64,000 nt of DNA. It comes from Luffa acutangula (lineage: Eukaryota; Streptophyta; Magnoliopsida; Cucurbitales; Cucurbitaceae). The notes under the pieces were generated by a model. The model ran no database searches. It was not told where the DNA came from and saw only the letters and a program-made list of their open reading frames with translations. Position 1 is the first letter of the stretch, and the number at the start of each line of letters is the position of its first letter. Shown here one piece after another: positions 34,539-46,924 of the stretch. The stretch covers positions 56,416,958-56,480,957 of the forward strand of contig CM072088.1 in NCBI GenBank assembly GCA_036850905.1, written 5' to 3'. The translations under genes and the position numbers were made by a program.

Positions 34539-35067
34539 AGATTATAATTAATTTATTAATTTATTATTCAACGGCTAAGATTGATCACGGAGTTATGGGT
34601 AACTCTCATCCCATCTTTTACGTTAGTGGAGGTGGGGTGGTTTTGGATCAGTCGCATTTTGCTCTCTCTCACACAAGAAATAGAATACAATTCTCTCTAA
34701 AATTTCTCTCTCAGCCAACCAAAAAAAATACAGCAACCTTACCTTGTTGAATTTTTCCCTTCCAAGACGAATTTGTTTCCCACAAGCCAAAATCTCAGTA
34801 ATCCAAGAGAATAGTGGGTGATCCATTGTGGTGGTGTTCATTGGGAGAACAAAGAACGTGATTAGGAGCATTGTGTAGTTTTCAATCTTCAAATCATGTA
34901 AGTAATCCAAATCTAAATCGTTTAGATCATTTTTACAACATGTTTAATTTAAATTTTGTAGAAAATTGTTTCTATTTTATATTGCCAACGTATTGGTTTT
35001 TCTAAATTGAATTTTAATTCGAGAATTGTCCCAATCGTTTCCGCTGCCAAAGGATTTTAACCCTTCA
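34534..35067 (+). mobile_element. 3' part of an LTR-A element
   Basis: Collinear with the minus-strand reading of about 23361-23900, ending TTTCCGCTGCCAAAGGATT then CCCTTCA. Its left edge is the break in the F-box copy. Confidence 0.6.
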
Positions 35068-35127
35068 CATACACCACCAAGAAATTTATAGTGTTGTTGA
35101 TGATCTTCTTGTAGACACAAGGTTCAT

Positions 35128-38100
35128 CTGTTGGGTAAAGTCCTAAAACTTGTGGTTTGTAAACTTTAAACATATTCCTATTTTTTGCAATAAAGTTGTT
35201 ATTTAGGTTATTCAGTGAATTGCGTGTTATTTAACCTAAATCCAATAAACTAAGGTCCATGGCTACAATATGAATACTCGAACTTTATGTAGAGACATAA
35301 AAGAAGGATCAAGTTCAATATATAACTCAAACGATCTATAGTATAGGGATAAGGTTGGATACATTATTCTGGGGACACTATGGATGTGACCTACTTTGCA
35401 TTTAGGGCAAACGATGTGATCTTGGATCGTTCATGTAGAGACATGTGAGTAGAGGCATCCTATGCAATGAGTTTGCAAAAGATTAGACTGAAAAATAAGT
35501 CTCTCACTTTATACGTCGTTTACTAATGAGATTGATTATTTCGTACGATGACCTAGGTAACTTGATCTTAATCTTGAGCTAACTATGCTCCTACCCATTA
35601 TAGGGATAGTAGAGAGGTTGTTCCCTTAAGTGTTGACTCCGGGACTTGAACAAGGGGTCTCACCCTCTCATTGGTCTGAGAGGGACTCGATTTGTTGGTT
35701 AGATCACAAGCCAATTGTTCATTATAGGATCAATAGGACTTAAGGAACGAGAAGTGTTATAGGGGTAAAACAGACATTTGGCCTAGCTATAGTTACGAAC
35801 AATCTGTGAAGGATCGACTTACTAATCATGGTTATATCGAGTGGACGAAAATATATCTACAGTTAGGGGAGTGCAACTACTGGGTTATAATGAAGTTTCC
35901 CGGTAGTTAATGAATTTAGCCGGTTAACCTCGGATCGTTGAAGCCCATGATCTGTAGGTCCATTAGGTCCCCTTGCTAGCTCGTATAGGAATGAACCTTG
36001 GAACAATATGATGAGAGAGTTCGAGTCGCTCGAATTCAATTTAGGGAATTAATGTTTGTCATATTTGATATTATTGACATATTGGTTTAATTTCGAATTA
36101 AACTAAAATTTGAGATTTGGACATATTTAAATATGATTTAAATATTGAACATATGAATAGAGATTCATGTTCGAGAAATTTCATTTAGAAAAGAGTCGGG
36201 ATCGGGTGTAAAATAATAATTTAATATTTGATATTAAATTAATATAAAATAATTAATTAAATTATTATTATTTAATTAATTAAAATGAATTTTATTTAAA
36301 TATAATTGAGAATTACATTTAAATTAAAATTCAGAATTAAAATTAGAATTTTTTAATTTTAGAAAATTCAAAAACTCTAATTTTTGGAGGTGGTGGTTAT
36401 TCACCTAATCTCATGCATTTGAGCTTAAGCTTACACCTAATCTAAGCTCAAAATTCTCATGAAATTGCTGTCAATTTTTGGGACATTTCCATTGCATGAT
36501 TTCCTCTAAATTTAGAGGAAGAAAGGCTGAAGAATTCGTGCTTCAATTTTTAGTGTTATGCTGCCAAAATAGATACTCAAACTTAAGAACTAAAAAACTC
36601 TCAAAAGCTTGGACCCATAAGCTTGTCCCTCAAATTCCCATCACTAGAGAATTCCACAATCCGTTCCAAAGGCTTGAGAATAGCAAGGAAGATCTTGTGG
36701 TGGTCCGTGATCCATTGGTGAGGAAAAACAACAGAAGAATCGGTCCAATTTTGAGCTACAAAAGGTTGGTACTCAAAAACTCTATTTTTCGCTTATTGGA
36801 CAACATGCTTTGTATGATCAAATTGATGTAATTATGTGCCTAAGATAAAAAATTGCTTCCGTAATCTTAACATTAACTTCTGCAATTGGTATCAGAGCAT
36901 GGTTTGGGCACCTAATTTGCATTAATTTGATCATGGTGGGTAGCATTTATGTGATGAATGTTTTTGGGTGCTAAAATGGATATATTACGGTTTTGACAAT
37001 TCATTTACTCTTCAATTTGTTGATGAAATTGTAATTGCTCACATGTATATGAGCATTAATGTGTTGAGAAGAGTGCAATTTTTAAAGATTCATTAGAGTC
37101 CATTTAGTCCTTCAACTGTACCAAAGAAGAGGAAGAACACATGTTGGCTGAAGAACAGGGAGCTGCCCAGTCGAGACGACGTCTTGACGCTGTTGCAATT
37201 TCAAACCAGCGCGCATTTTTCCCAACAGGCGGTCTGGTTCACCTCCCAGTCGATTAAGTTTGACCCAATTGACCCGATTCAGCCTCATTCCATCCATTGG
37301 AGGTCCGGTTCAATCCCAAATTGAATGGTTTGGGTCGGTTCAAGCAATTATTTGATTATTAAATTTAATAATATAGTTATTTGTTTGCTTCAATTGCCAA
37401 AATCGGTCCATTTTTGTGTGATTAATTTAATTATTTATGCATGATGGATGTATGTTTTAATTAAACAGTTTAGTATTTGCATAAAGTATGTCATGTAGAT
37501 TTAAAATCCCACCATAGGAAGCATGTTTCATGCATAATAGTATGTTATAAATAGTTATAATATAAATACGCATGATTAAGGTTTCATGTTAGATGCATGT
37601 TGAATGAATAATTTTCGTTAGTGATTGATTAGTATAAACGTTATAGTAACTAAACGAAAATAAACAAAGCATGCAACATGAAACTTCCTTAGCTCGATAT
37701 TAAATCATTAACATCGATTAGAAAGCATGTTATAGGTTAATGTCTTTTATGAATAGTTATAAATTGAGATAGACTTAAAATCTATAACAAAGATAAAAGC
37801 ATGCTCACGTAGGGTTAACGAACCGCAATTCGATCAATCTCATAGAATAGGTTGAAAAGTTGTAAAGCTAAGGTTACAAGAGAACCCACCCGGTTAGATG
37901 TTGTCTAAGACTGGAGGTATTTAAGTTGACGGTTTACGAAACACCTCCTACCTGGGCATCGAGCCGGTACTTGAGTTAAGTTAACCCAATTTTATGAGCA
38001 TGCACGTGTGAGATGTGAGGTTATAAAAGCGTTTATCACCTAGACATTGTAGGTTAATAAAACACCTAGACTTAGGAAATATTCAATTAGCCGGAATATG

Positions 38101-39079
38101 CCTAAGTAAAGTTATACCCAAACGTTCAAAATGCTTAGTGGGAGGAAAAGATATATGAAAATAAATCGTTTTCTTCTCACGCTCTCCGTTAAAATTCACA
38201 CCATGAGATTTATGTTTGACCCCGTGTTGCTTATACCACAACTGCTCCATACGAAAGGTGTTTACATAAATCAATAACAAGGTGAATGGAGAAAGTATTT
38301 ATAGTAAGTGGGCGAAGGAAGTGTGTCAACACATCCTATGGTCTCCTCCATTAGGTTGCACCGTGAGATTTTCATGTTCCGCCTACGTGTTGTCCTAGTG
38401 CAACCATCCAAATGGAAGGTCGTAACATGTGAGTTGGAACAACGCAAACTCTAGAAATGAATAGGATCTCTTAGGTCCATTCCCAACTTTGACTCTCCAA
38501 TTCGGTAGCATTGTTGGGGCTGATCTTTGGGATCTGAAAATGGTGGGTCTGTTGGGTTTTATGCCCTAAACTTCGTAGATAGTGAATGTAACCGTTGACC
38601 GAATATTAATGAAATAATATTGATATATTTTTCCATTAATTGTTATTAGTTATTTTATATATGTCTTTGCCTAATAATAACCCTAATCCAATATACTAGA
38701 CATCCAAGGCTGTAATATGAGTCTTGAACTATATGTAGCGACATATGGAATCATTGTTCAAGAAACAACCTAAAGGGTCTATAGTATAGGGATAAGACTG
38801 AGTGCCTTATTCTGGTGACACTATGGATACGACCAACTTTGTATTTGATACAAACGCTGCGATCCAACGCGTTCGTGTAGGAGACATGCGAGTGGGGGTA
38901 TCCTATGCAATGAGTTTGCATAAGACTGGACCGCGAAATAGCAACCACTGGTTATAACACCGTTAACTAGTTGGTTTTCTATTTCACTAGGACGACCTAT
39001 ACAACTTAGTCTTAATCCTGAGTTGATTATGTGTCTAAGATCCAAAATTGCTCCCTTAATCATAATATTAACTCCTGCA
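35128..39079 (+). mobile_element. Non-autonomous LTR retrotransposon with diverged LTRs
   Basis: The left LTR is 35128-36884 (TGTTGGGTAAAG... to ...CTTCTGCA), followed by the initiator-Met type primer site TGGTATCAGAGCATGG at 36887. A purine-rich GAAAATGGTGGG precedes a second TGTTGGG start at 38550. The right LTR-like part runs to 39079 (...CTCCTGCA). The 1.66-kb interior has no gag or pol frame. The two LTRs differ strongly in sequence and length (1757 and 530 bp), and flanks TCATC and TCAGT do not match, so this may be two insertions joined by recombination. Confidence 0.6.
36887..36903 (+). other. Primer-binding site
   Basis: TGGTATCAGAGCATGG directly after the CTTCTGCA end of the LTR. 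Complementary to plant initiator tRNA-Met. Confidence 0.75.
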
Positions 39080-40044
39080 TCAGTGACCCACAACTGCCGT
39101 CTGAAGCTATACCCAAAATAGCCCGAAATAGCCACTCAAACCGAGACCCACGCCTGCTATAAACCGAGAATAACACCAACGCTACCAGCCTCAAGCTTCT
39201 CTGTACCCACGACGACACTCCGACGAAGAAAACGGTTTGTGAATCGAGACCCACGAAAACAACGAAAAACCACCAGAAAAACCCGATACCCACGTCGTTT
39301 CACTACCCCGAACGGAAACACACGACAACCGACTCACTGCAGCGAGGTATCGTGACCCAGACTGACCTGACAACGGACCCCGACGACGCTGAACAAAGAC
39401 TTTCGTGACCGGCGGCGGCAAGTTTGTTCCCTCTCTCTGTCTTTTCTGCGGCTGAATCCCCCTCTCTATTTTCTATCGTGACAACAAGCCCTAAAGTGAG
39501 AAGATGATGCTCAATTTACAAGCTTGCCCCTCTGTCATCATATATTACAAAATTGCCCTTTTAACCTTTTAACCTTAAGATAATTTGTCAATTTTTACAG
39601 TTATGATCATCAAAACTCCATCATCTTCAACATCGAGGTTTGAACCCACATATTGGAAAATGTTGTTTTGATTTTCAGAGGAAGGAAAAGCTGGTATGGA
39701 GGGGAAAATGGGTTTTCCAAGATGGGTTTTGAACGATGATTGAAAATTGTTGCAGTCGTCAAAAGATGGGTTTGGGAATTTTGGTTCAGACGACAACATT
39801 CTGAACGCAAGTTTCCAAGATGGAAGAGAGAGAACGGGGAGAGAGACGTTTAAAGGATTTTTTTAATACTCTTCTCTCTCATCCATATTTTTTACATAAA
39901 TGAAAGTTAGAGAGTCTAATTTTTATAATGATAAGTTTAAGGGTAAAATTGCAACAATCCTAATAATTCAGGGGTTGTTTTTGCAATTTGCTCAAAAAAG
40001 TGAAAGTGGGTGTCGTGCCTCTTGACACCCTATATTTAAGGATT
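39080..40044. other. No gene recognised
   Basis: 39085-39480 is unusually GC-rich, with overlapping frames on the minus strand but no motif. 39560-39840 has a 74-codon minus frame without a recognised domain. Possibly another transposon body, unproven. Confidence 0.3.
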
Positions 40045-40318
40045 CGTTCGATAACCATTTGGTTTTTGAAAATTATGATTGCTTCCTCCTAAATTTCCTT
40101 TCACGACTTTCATTCTAGTTGAAGTTGCATTTGAATTCCAAGCCAAATTTTAAAAACAACAAGTTTTTGAAAACTATTTTTTTTTGTTTCCAAAATTAGA
40201 CTTGATTTTTGAAAACAAGGTAGAAGTTTGATACTAAAATCAAGAAACTTATAGGTGGAAGTATGCGTGTATATGCTTAATTTTCAAAAACAAAAAACCA
40301 AAGGGTTATTTAACGACA
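40045..40318. mobile_element. Small MITE-like inverted-repeat element
   Basis: The left end TTCGATAACCATTTGGTTTT and right end AAAACCAAAGGGTTATTTAA are imperfect inverted repeats around a non-coding centre. No clear target duplication. Confidence 0.5.
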
Positions 40319-41171
40319 CCTAAAGGGGCTGTTTGACCCATGGTTTCAGAATCAGAACCCTGGGGGGTTTGTTCTGGCGTGTTTGAAAGCCTGGGAACCA
40401 GAAAACAGTGTTTGGGGTGCTGTGTTATGAACCCTGGGATCAGAAAACAGTGTTTGGGGTGCTGGGTTCTGAACCCCGGGTTTGGACATATTTTTTTTTT
40501 GCTTTTATATTTTATTATTATTTTTTCTTTTTTTTGGTGAATGTTTTATTAATTGTAAAACCCCTTGTGTAACATAGATTATTTTTAAGAGAATTTTGAA
40601 TTAAGCATTTAATTTATGGTATAGACGAAGAATAGAAAAATTGTTTCTAATAATCAAAATATTGATTATCATTGACAAATTGAAAAACATAACATGAAAT
40701 TCTTAGGCCCCATTTGAAAATTTAAAAGTTTGAAAACAAATATATATATATATATATATGTATAGTTTTCAAAAAATAGTTTTTGTTTTTGGAATTTGTC
40801 AAGGAATTCAAACGTGTCTTTAACAAAAATGAAAATCATCCTAAGAAAATTGGGAGAAAACAAACATAATTTTCAAAAATCAAAAACCAAAAGCCAAATT
40901 ATTAAACAGGGGTTTAAGTTTGGTCATTTTTTCCACCACATGCAAAATTTAAATTCAAAACAATAGTTCATTAATGTTAAATTAAAGTAGTTATTGAGAC
41001 AAAAAAAAAAAAAACATGGTTCATGGGAAAAGAAAATTTTGGAACATATAATCACATAATAAATAAAATGGAATCTATAGGTTACTTTAAAATGACTAAA
41101 TTAAATATAAAATTATGTATATTTATATTATTTAAATGTAAATAAGTTCAAAATAAATATCATATGTCAAA

Positions 41172-41265
41172 ATAAACTTAGTTTAACAATAATTGATATA
41201 TGTCATCGATCAAAAAGTTAGAGATTCGAATATTTCCACACCGAAATGTTGTTGAACTAAAAACA
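41172..41265 (+). mobile_element. Decayed SINE, same family as 32591-32684
   Basis: Collinear with the better copy from CTTAG to the terminal GAACTAAAA, including a B-box-like GAGATTCGAATAT. About one base in three has changed. Confidence 0.6.
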
Positions 41266-41536
41266 ATTGTACATATAAATTTGTTTTTTGTTTTTGTGTA
41301 TGTAATTTAAAATTATATACTTTATTTCCTATAGCAGATTTAAAATTAAATATTATTCATTTTATTTTAATACATTTAAAATAACATACTATTTATTTTT
41401 GTCACTCGGAATATTGTTAATTTGAAAATAAATATATTTTTTTTAATACGTTAACTCAAAATTATATTTTATTTTAAAAATATTTATATGGGTAAGTTGG
41501 CTAAAATACCTTTCCTTAGGTTAAATTTATAAAATT

Positions 41537-41538
<2 letters not shown>

Positions 41539-41588
<50 letters not shown>
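41539..41588. repeat. AT dinucleotide microsatellite
   Basis: About 25 uninterrupted AT units. A shorter TA run lies at 40740-40758. Confidence 0.95.
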
Positions 41589-41593
<5 letters not shown>

Positions 41594-42047
41594 TATTGTT
41601 CATTTAATATAGAGAAATGAAAAAAATTATGAGAAAAATAGAAAGAGAAATTATGAGACTCACCAAATTTATGACAAAAATGGATAAAGTAATAGTGGGT
41701 CCTACCAACCTTATAGAAGAAAGAGAAATCATAGGTTTGGAGTGATTTTGAAGTGGATTTGGAGAGAAAAATTTGGGTTTGAAACCCATGGTGTTGTGAT
41801 TACAATGAGACAAACATGATTTTGGATTTGGAACACAAAACCACCCAAACCCAAAACCATGGGGAAACACCCCCAAAATGTGTTGTTTTCTAATCTTTTT
41901 CTTTTTTTATTTTACTTTTCTTAAAAACCCGTTTTTAAGCGAAGCTTTGCTCGTCTCCCAGACGGGCTTTAACACGCTTTCGCTTCTTGCAGTAGACGAG
42001 ATCCTCAAAATCTCTCCAGATGACCTTTCGTTGCGATCGTGATTGAC

Positions 42048-43582
42048 ATGGACAGAATCAGCCTTCTTTCAGACTCTCTTCTTCATCACATTCTCTCCTT
42101 CTTAAACATAAAATCAGTTGTCCAGACTTGCGTTCTATCAAAACGCTGGAAGACCCTTTGGACTCATATCCCCACTCTCAACTTTGATTTTGACTCCTAC
42201 CCATTTGAAGACTCAACTGGAAATGGTCCCTATTCGAAATATTCTTCCATTAAGCGCTTCATCTTCAGGGTTTTTTCCGAACATCGCTGCGAATCCATTA
42301 AAAAGTTGAGTTACTCTTCCTCAATCCACACTGAGGAAGCGGTTTTAGTGGTAGAATTGTTGATATGCTATACACGACACCACCCGGTTCAAGAACTTTG
42401 TATCAATACCTTCAATACTGTTTACTTCGACTGGCCATTGGATTTACTAAAATGTTATTCTTCGCTGACTGTGCTGAAGATGACATGTGGTTTTCTAGAT
42501 GACTGGGTCTTCGAAGAGTTGCTTTTATCATTCTTGAGAATTTTAGAGATTGGATATGAATGGGGGGATGGTGATGCAAAATACAGTGTAACTTGGAAGC
42601 TGTCAGAATGTCCAAGTTTGGAATCTTTGGTTCTAGTTAATTGTCTTTCTCATAATGTTTCTATAGAAGCTCCAGAACTTAAGAATTTTGAACTCTCTAT
42701 TTCTTGGGAAATTGTCAAAATTAACCCAAATGAGTTTTGGGTTTTCAAAATTGACCTAGTTTCTAAAAACTTGTTTTTTTAACCCATTTTATATAAAATT
42801 AGCTACTTTTTAGTGGGACCCACGATGTGAAAAGTCATTTTTATCCTTCTTCAATTTTCATCCTTCTCCAATTTTCATCCATGGTAGGAATTAAAATTTT
42901 CAACCAACCATTTGACCAAAGTATTTTTAAAAAATAAAATCAAACACATGAAATCAAACACACGAACCCACTTCAAAATTTTCATATTGTCAACGTTTTT
43001 TTGAAGTACAAAGGATGATTTTACATGTTTTAGATAACAATAAATTTGTATAAGATATTTTTACAAAAATCTGAAAAAAAAAAAAAAAGTGAAACCCGAA
43101 ATTATGAATCCCGACCGGGAAATCATGAATCCCGACCGGGATTTCTTGGTCGGGAAACCGACCAAGAAATTTTCCAGAAGTTTTTTTTTAGAAAGGTTTC
43201 TTCCCCACCACTAAATTATCAAATTCCCAAACTCCTCTTCCCCACTTAAAATCTTCTTCATAAATTTGTTTAAGAAAATCTTCTTTGTAAATTAACTATA
43301 AATTTGTTTAAGAAAATCTTCTTTGTAAATAATTTATTTAATTAAATTTGTTTAAGAAAATCTTTCATAAATTTGTTTAAGAAAAAAAAAAAGAAAAATA
43401 ATTTATTTAAAAAAAAAAAAAAAAAAAAAAAAAACCTAAATGGCAGCAAGCTGCCTTTTGTCCCGGTCAACTTCCCGGCCAGGAGCGTGACCGGGACAAA
43501 AAACAGTAATTAAGATTTCCTTTTATTTTTTTTTCTTCTCCTTCTACTTTTTTTTTCTTTCGTTTTCTGGGTTTACTGGTTG

Positions 43583-43616
<34 letters not shown>

Positions 43617-44718
43617 AAATCAAACTTTTATATATATTTTAGAGTTGTTTTTTATTTTTTTGATGGATGGAGAAGCTTCAATCGATTAGAAATACCCATT
43701 TTTTTCAAAATCTTTTGGAAAGAAAAACCCATTTTTTTTCTAAATTGTTTTGAAATAAAAAAAATTTCCAACCAAAATGTATCTTGTTTGAATTCTCTAA
43801 CAAGGAAGAACGAAGATGTTTGTTGGTTTTTTTCCGGTTCGATTGGCTACGAAAACCCCTCTCCCTCTATGAAAAACTAAATAGAAAAACCCACAAAAAT
43901 GAAGAGGTGTGGAGTCGGAGCTGTTGGACACGTCGGAGTCGTTGGAGTCGTCGGAGCCGAGGGAGGAGAAGACGAAGTGGGTTTGTGTTTTTTGTTTCAA
44001 TTTTGACCTTTTACCTTCAGGGTTATTGCTGTAAATTCACATTATTGGATTTTATCAACTAGGTTAAAACAACATGTTTTTAAGAATGAGGTTATTTTTG
44101 AAATCCAAAAACTTAAAAGGGTTAAAACTGACAATTTCCCCTATTTCTTCTTCCAAATGGTACTTAAGGTTTCCAAAAGTTGAATTACTAACACCGAAGC
44201 TTAAAAGCGTCAAGTTTTGCAATGTTTTACCCACTGTCACGTCTGAATCAGAACTTTCGTGTATACACGAAGTAAATATAGCAGTTGATGACTCTGATTT
44301 TGATGGGGATGGTTCAGCTACGCAAAAGTTGACAGAGGATTTCTCTCAGTTGCTTCAAGTGTTTCATAATGCAAGGTCTTTCACACTGCCTTTTAAGGCA
44401 ATGGAGGTATCCAATATTTATTATTTCCTTCAATTTTTATGTATTTTTCCCCTACATTTTCCTAATTAACTCTGTATCTTATTCGTTTACAAGGTGCTAT
44501 TGTCAGTTCCTTCTTCTCTTAGTGGATGTTCTTTTCATAATTTGAGATATTTGAAGTTGAAAACAGAGGCAACCAACAAAATAATAAGCTTGCCTATCAG
44601 TAGATTGATGAATTCACTAAAATGCCCGAATTTAGAAATGTTGGACTTCGAGGTTGATCCCAACCAGGTAAAACTATGTCGTCTAATATTTTCTTACGCA
44701 AGAGAGGAAATAACATAA
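42048..44718 (+). pseudogene. F-box/LRR protein gene disrupted by a Mutator-like element
   Basis: Starts at ATG 42048 (upstream GTG at 42039 is in frame). The F-box is at residues 1-42, followed by LRR-like strands such as CPSLESLVLVNCLS and LLTPKLKSVKFCN. Coding blocks are 42048-42705, 44150-44406 and, after an 87-bp GT-AG intron, 44494-44718. The first two are separated only by the insertion 42706-44140 and its duplicated 9 bp. The phase is preserved across it, so the pre-insertion gene would have encoded about 379 residues. A possible further donor at 44668 (CAG/GTAAAA) with an acceptor at 44787 could extend the 3' end. F-box proteins of this type recruit targets to SCF ubiquitin ligases. 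As it stands, the insertion adds stops in an exon, so the locus is broken unless the element is spliced out. Confidence 0.8.
42706..44140. mobile_element. Mutator-like non-autonomous element with 9-bp TSD
   Basis: Begins GGGAAATTGTCAAAATTAAC and ends GGGTTAAAACTGACAATTTCCC, imperfect inverted repeats. Flanked by CTATTTCTT at 42697-42705 and 44141-44149, a perfect 9-bp duplication, diagnostic for Mutator-like elements. The 1435-bp interior has AT runs, several CCCGACCGGG-like inverted motifs (43110-43170 and 43460-43500) and long A and T homopolymers. No transposase. Confidence 0.88.
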
Positions 44719-45706
44719 CTTTCAATATCTATGTTTTAGTTTGACATCATCAACCTTAATTTACAGTAATTACCGAATATACTATGCAGTTTTTGGTTGC
44801 TGAATTGCTTGAGGATGTACTTTTACAGTTTTGTTTGTTTGTTTTGTTTTGTGTTTTTTGTTTTCTACTTAGAGTTCTGCAAATTTACTCTTTACTTTTG
44901 AATTCTTGACTAGGGAGTCTTAATAAATGACAGAGTCTCCCTCTTTTTGTTTCATTATATATATTTGCATATGAGAATCTGTATCTATATGTTGAATTGA
45001 ATGCACGTGTACGTTTTGTAATGTTTTCTTCTTCACAATTCTTTTTCCTTCAATTAATGATTAATCAAGTATGTGTGTGTGTGTTTTTAATTTTTTTAAT
45101 TTTAATTTTTATTATTATTATTTTTAATGAAACACACTCGGAGAGTTTCTGAGTTTGGATCCATGTTCAAGTTGAGTTGTTAAGATTATACATTGAAAAC
45201 ATGAAATTTACCCTTGCAAGAGTTACCATAATCAAGCATTTCTTCTGTGGTTGAATTCACAATACTTCTCGACCTGAAACATACACACCGATTTTAGTTG
45301 ATCCCCTTAAACAATGGCAAGTTGAGTTTTTTATTCCTAGGTCTCTCTCTTGCATTTTCTCTCTTTCTCCCTTTCATTTCTTTGTCATTGTCCTCTTTGA
45401 TTCCTTGTGCTTTCTCATCATTGCAATCAATCCTTTTAAAATCATTGCCATCATCTTCTCTATGTCTAGATTACAAAGCCACCATAAACCTTACCCGTGG
45501 CTAAAAGCTATTGGATTACAAAGGCAATAACAGAAAATAAAAATAGACAAAATAAAGAATTAAAGCTGGCTAATTAAACTGATGGTTTAACAGGTAGTCT
45601 CTTTACTTTCTCTACGACTGATCACAAACAATTCTCAATCGCTTCCACCTAAGTATCCATCCTCCTCCCTTTGTGCATGCCCCATGGATGTTGCTCTTAT
45701 ACCAAA
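44719..45706. other. No gene recognised
   Basis: Region after the F-box gene. TG repeat at about 45071-45083. Near 45693-45706 the sequence GCTCTTATACCAAA is the reverse of a primer-site-like motif (see the LTR at 45707). Confidence 0.35.
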
Positions 45707-45949
45707 TGATGGGTCTTTGGCAGGCCCTTATTGTGAATGCATACTCTAGGAAAGGTAAAAACGGAAATTCTCCCCTGACAGTTAGTTACTGGAACATTAC
45801 TTGTGTTCAGGGGCATCCGTATATGTGGGAGGATAGAGAGTGTGCTATGGGATCATTTTGATTGTAAGTAGTGAAAGAGGATAGTGTTCTTGTTGTGTTT
45901 GTGGAAATTTGCTTGATTATCGATATAATAGTAAGGTAGATATCTTACA
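45707..45949. repeat. Short LTR-like unit with primer-site motifs on both sides
   Basis: 243 bp from TGATGGG to CTTACA. The right flank is TGACATCAGAGCACG, an altered initiator-Met primer site reading rightwards. The left flank, reversed, is TTTGGTATAAGAGCAA, a similar site reading leftwards. Only one can be its original partner. Confidence 0.45.
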
Positions 45950-46483
45950 AAGTGACATCAGAGCACGTTCATCTTGAAGAGATCGGGAAAACAACTCAAA
46001 AGAGGTAGGAAGGGAGGAACAACTCAAAAGAGGCAGGAAGGGAGGTTGGAAGATGTAGAGATAGAGTTAAGAGGACATGAATGGAGCGATGCAACAAATG
46101 GGCCAGACCCTTGAGTGAATCGCAACAGAGTTTAGGCCTTAGGAACAATCGTCACATTGGAGAAGAAACTCAGAGGGTTGTGGCAACTCTCATGTCAGAG
46201 TTATCTAGTGAAAAGATACATGTAAGGTTGATGGTAATGGAAGGATCGTCCCTAAAACAGAAACTCTAGAGGAATGGGGGAAATCATTGGGTTTAATGAG
46301 GGGGGAAGAAAGGAAAAACCATCAAAGTCACTTGAAGAATTTTTGGAAACAATGCACTCCATTTGGAGCTGAGACTGTCGATTGGTTTTATATTTTTGGC
46401 AAGCAAGAAGAATCTAATATGATACTTTTTTTTTTGGATAATAACCTGTCTCTTTATGGTAAATTACATACAATATTATTATA
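45950..46483. other. Possible retroelement leader and gag residue
   Basis: Repeated AACTCAAAAGAGGCAGGAAG phrases near 45995-46040, then broken frames (46081-46269, 46287-46480) of polar composition with no zinc knuckle. Suggestive of a decayed gag after the primer site, not proven. Confidence 0.3.
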
Positions 46484-46491
46484 CTTTAGGG

Positions 46492-46916
46492 CTAAGAAGC
46501 ACGGACACTTTAGTTTGGCTAGCGTGTCCGTGTCGGACACGTGTCGGACACTTGGACACTCGGACACTTGTTGGACACGTATCGGACACTTGTTAGCACA
46601 ATTGATATGTGACAAACACTAGTTGTAGGTTCATTTCGAACCCTTGTTAAGTATACCAAATAAACACAATGCTTAAATGACAAATAATAAATTTTAAGAG
46701 TAAAATACATTAAATTCATTTTTTCAAGCATACAAATGCATAAACTTATTGATTTTAAATTTTCTTCTTGTATAAAAAGGATATATATTTTAAAAAATGT
46801 ATATCTTTCTAAACGTGTCTGTGCCGCGTCCGTGTCCTAGATTTTTAAAAAATGGGGTGTCCCCGTGTCCGTGTCATGTCGTATCCGTGTCTTGTGTTTG
46901 TATCTATGCTTCTTAG
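46492..46916. mobile_element. GTGTC/GACAC MITE family, copy 2, with 8-bp TSD
   Basis: 425 bp from CTAAGAAGCAC to ATGCTTCTTAG. Flanked by perfect direct repeats CTTTAGGG (46484-46491 and 46917-46924). Subterminal GACAC/GTGTC units and one CACGTG. The 8-bp duplication points to the hAT superfamily. Confidence 0.9.
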
Positions 46917-46924
46917 CTTTAGGG

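Larger units (their letters stand above)
40325..41874. mobile_element. Candidate Harbinger-like element
   Basis: The left end GGGGCTGTTTGACCCATGG and the right end, reversed, GGGGGTGTTTCCCCATGG are similar inverted repeats, like those of the clearer element at 50937-52115. The flanking triplet is AAA on both sides. An internal phrase, AGAAAACAGTGTTTGGGGTG, is repeated near 40400-40460. It contains a SINE remnant and an AT microsatellite. No transposase. Confidence 0.4.
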
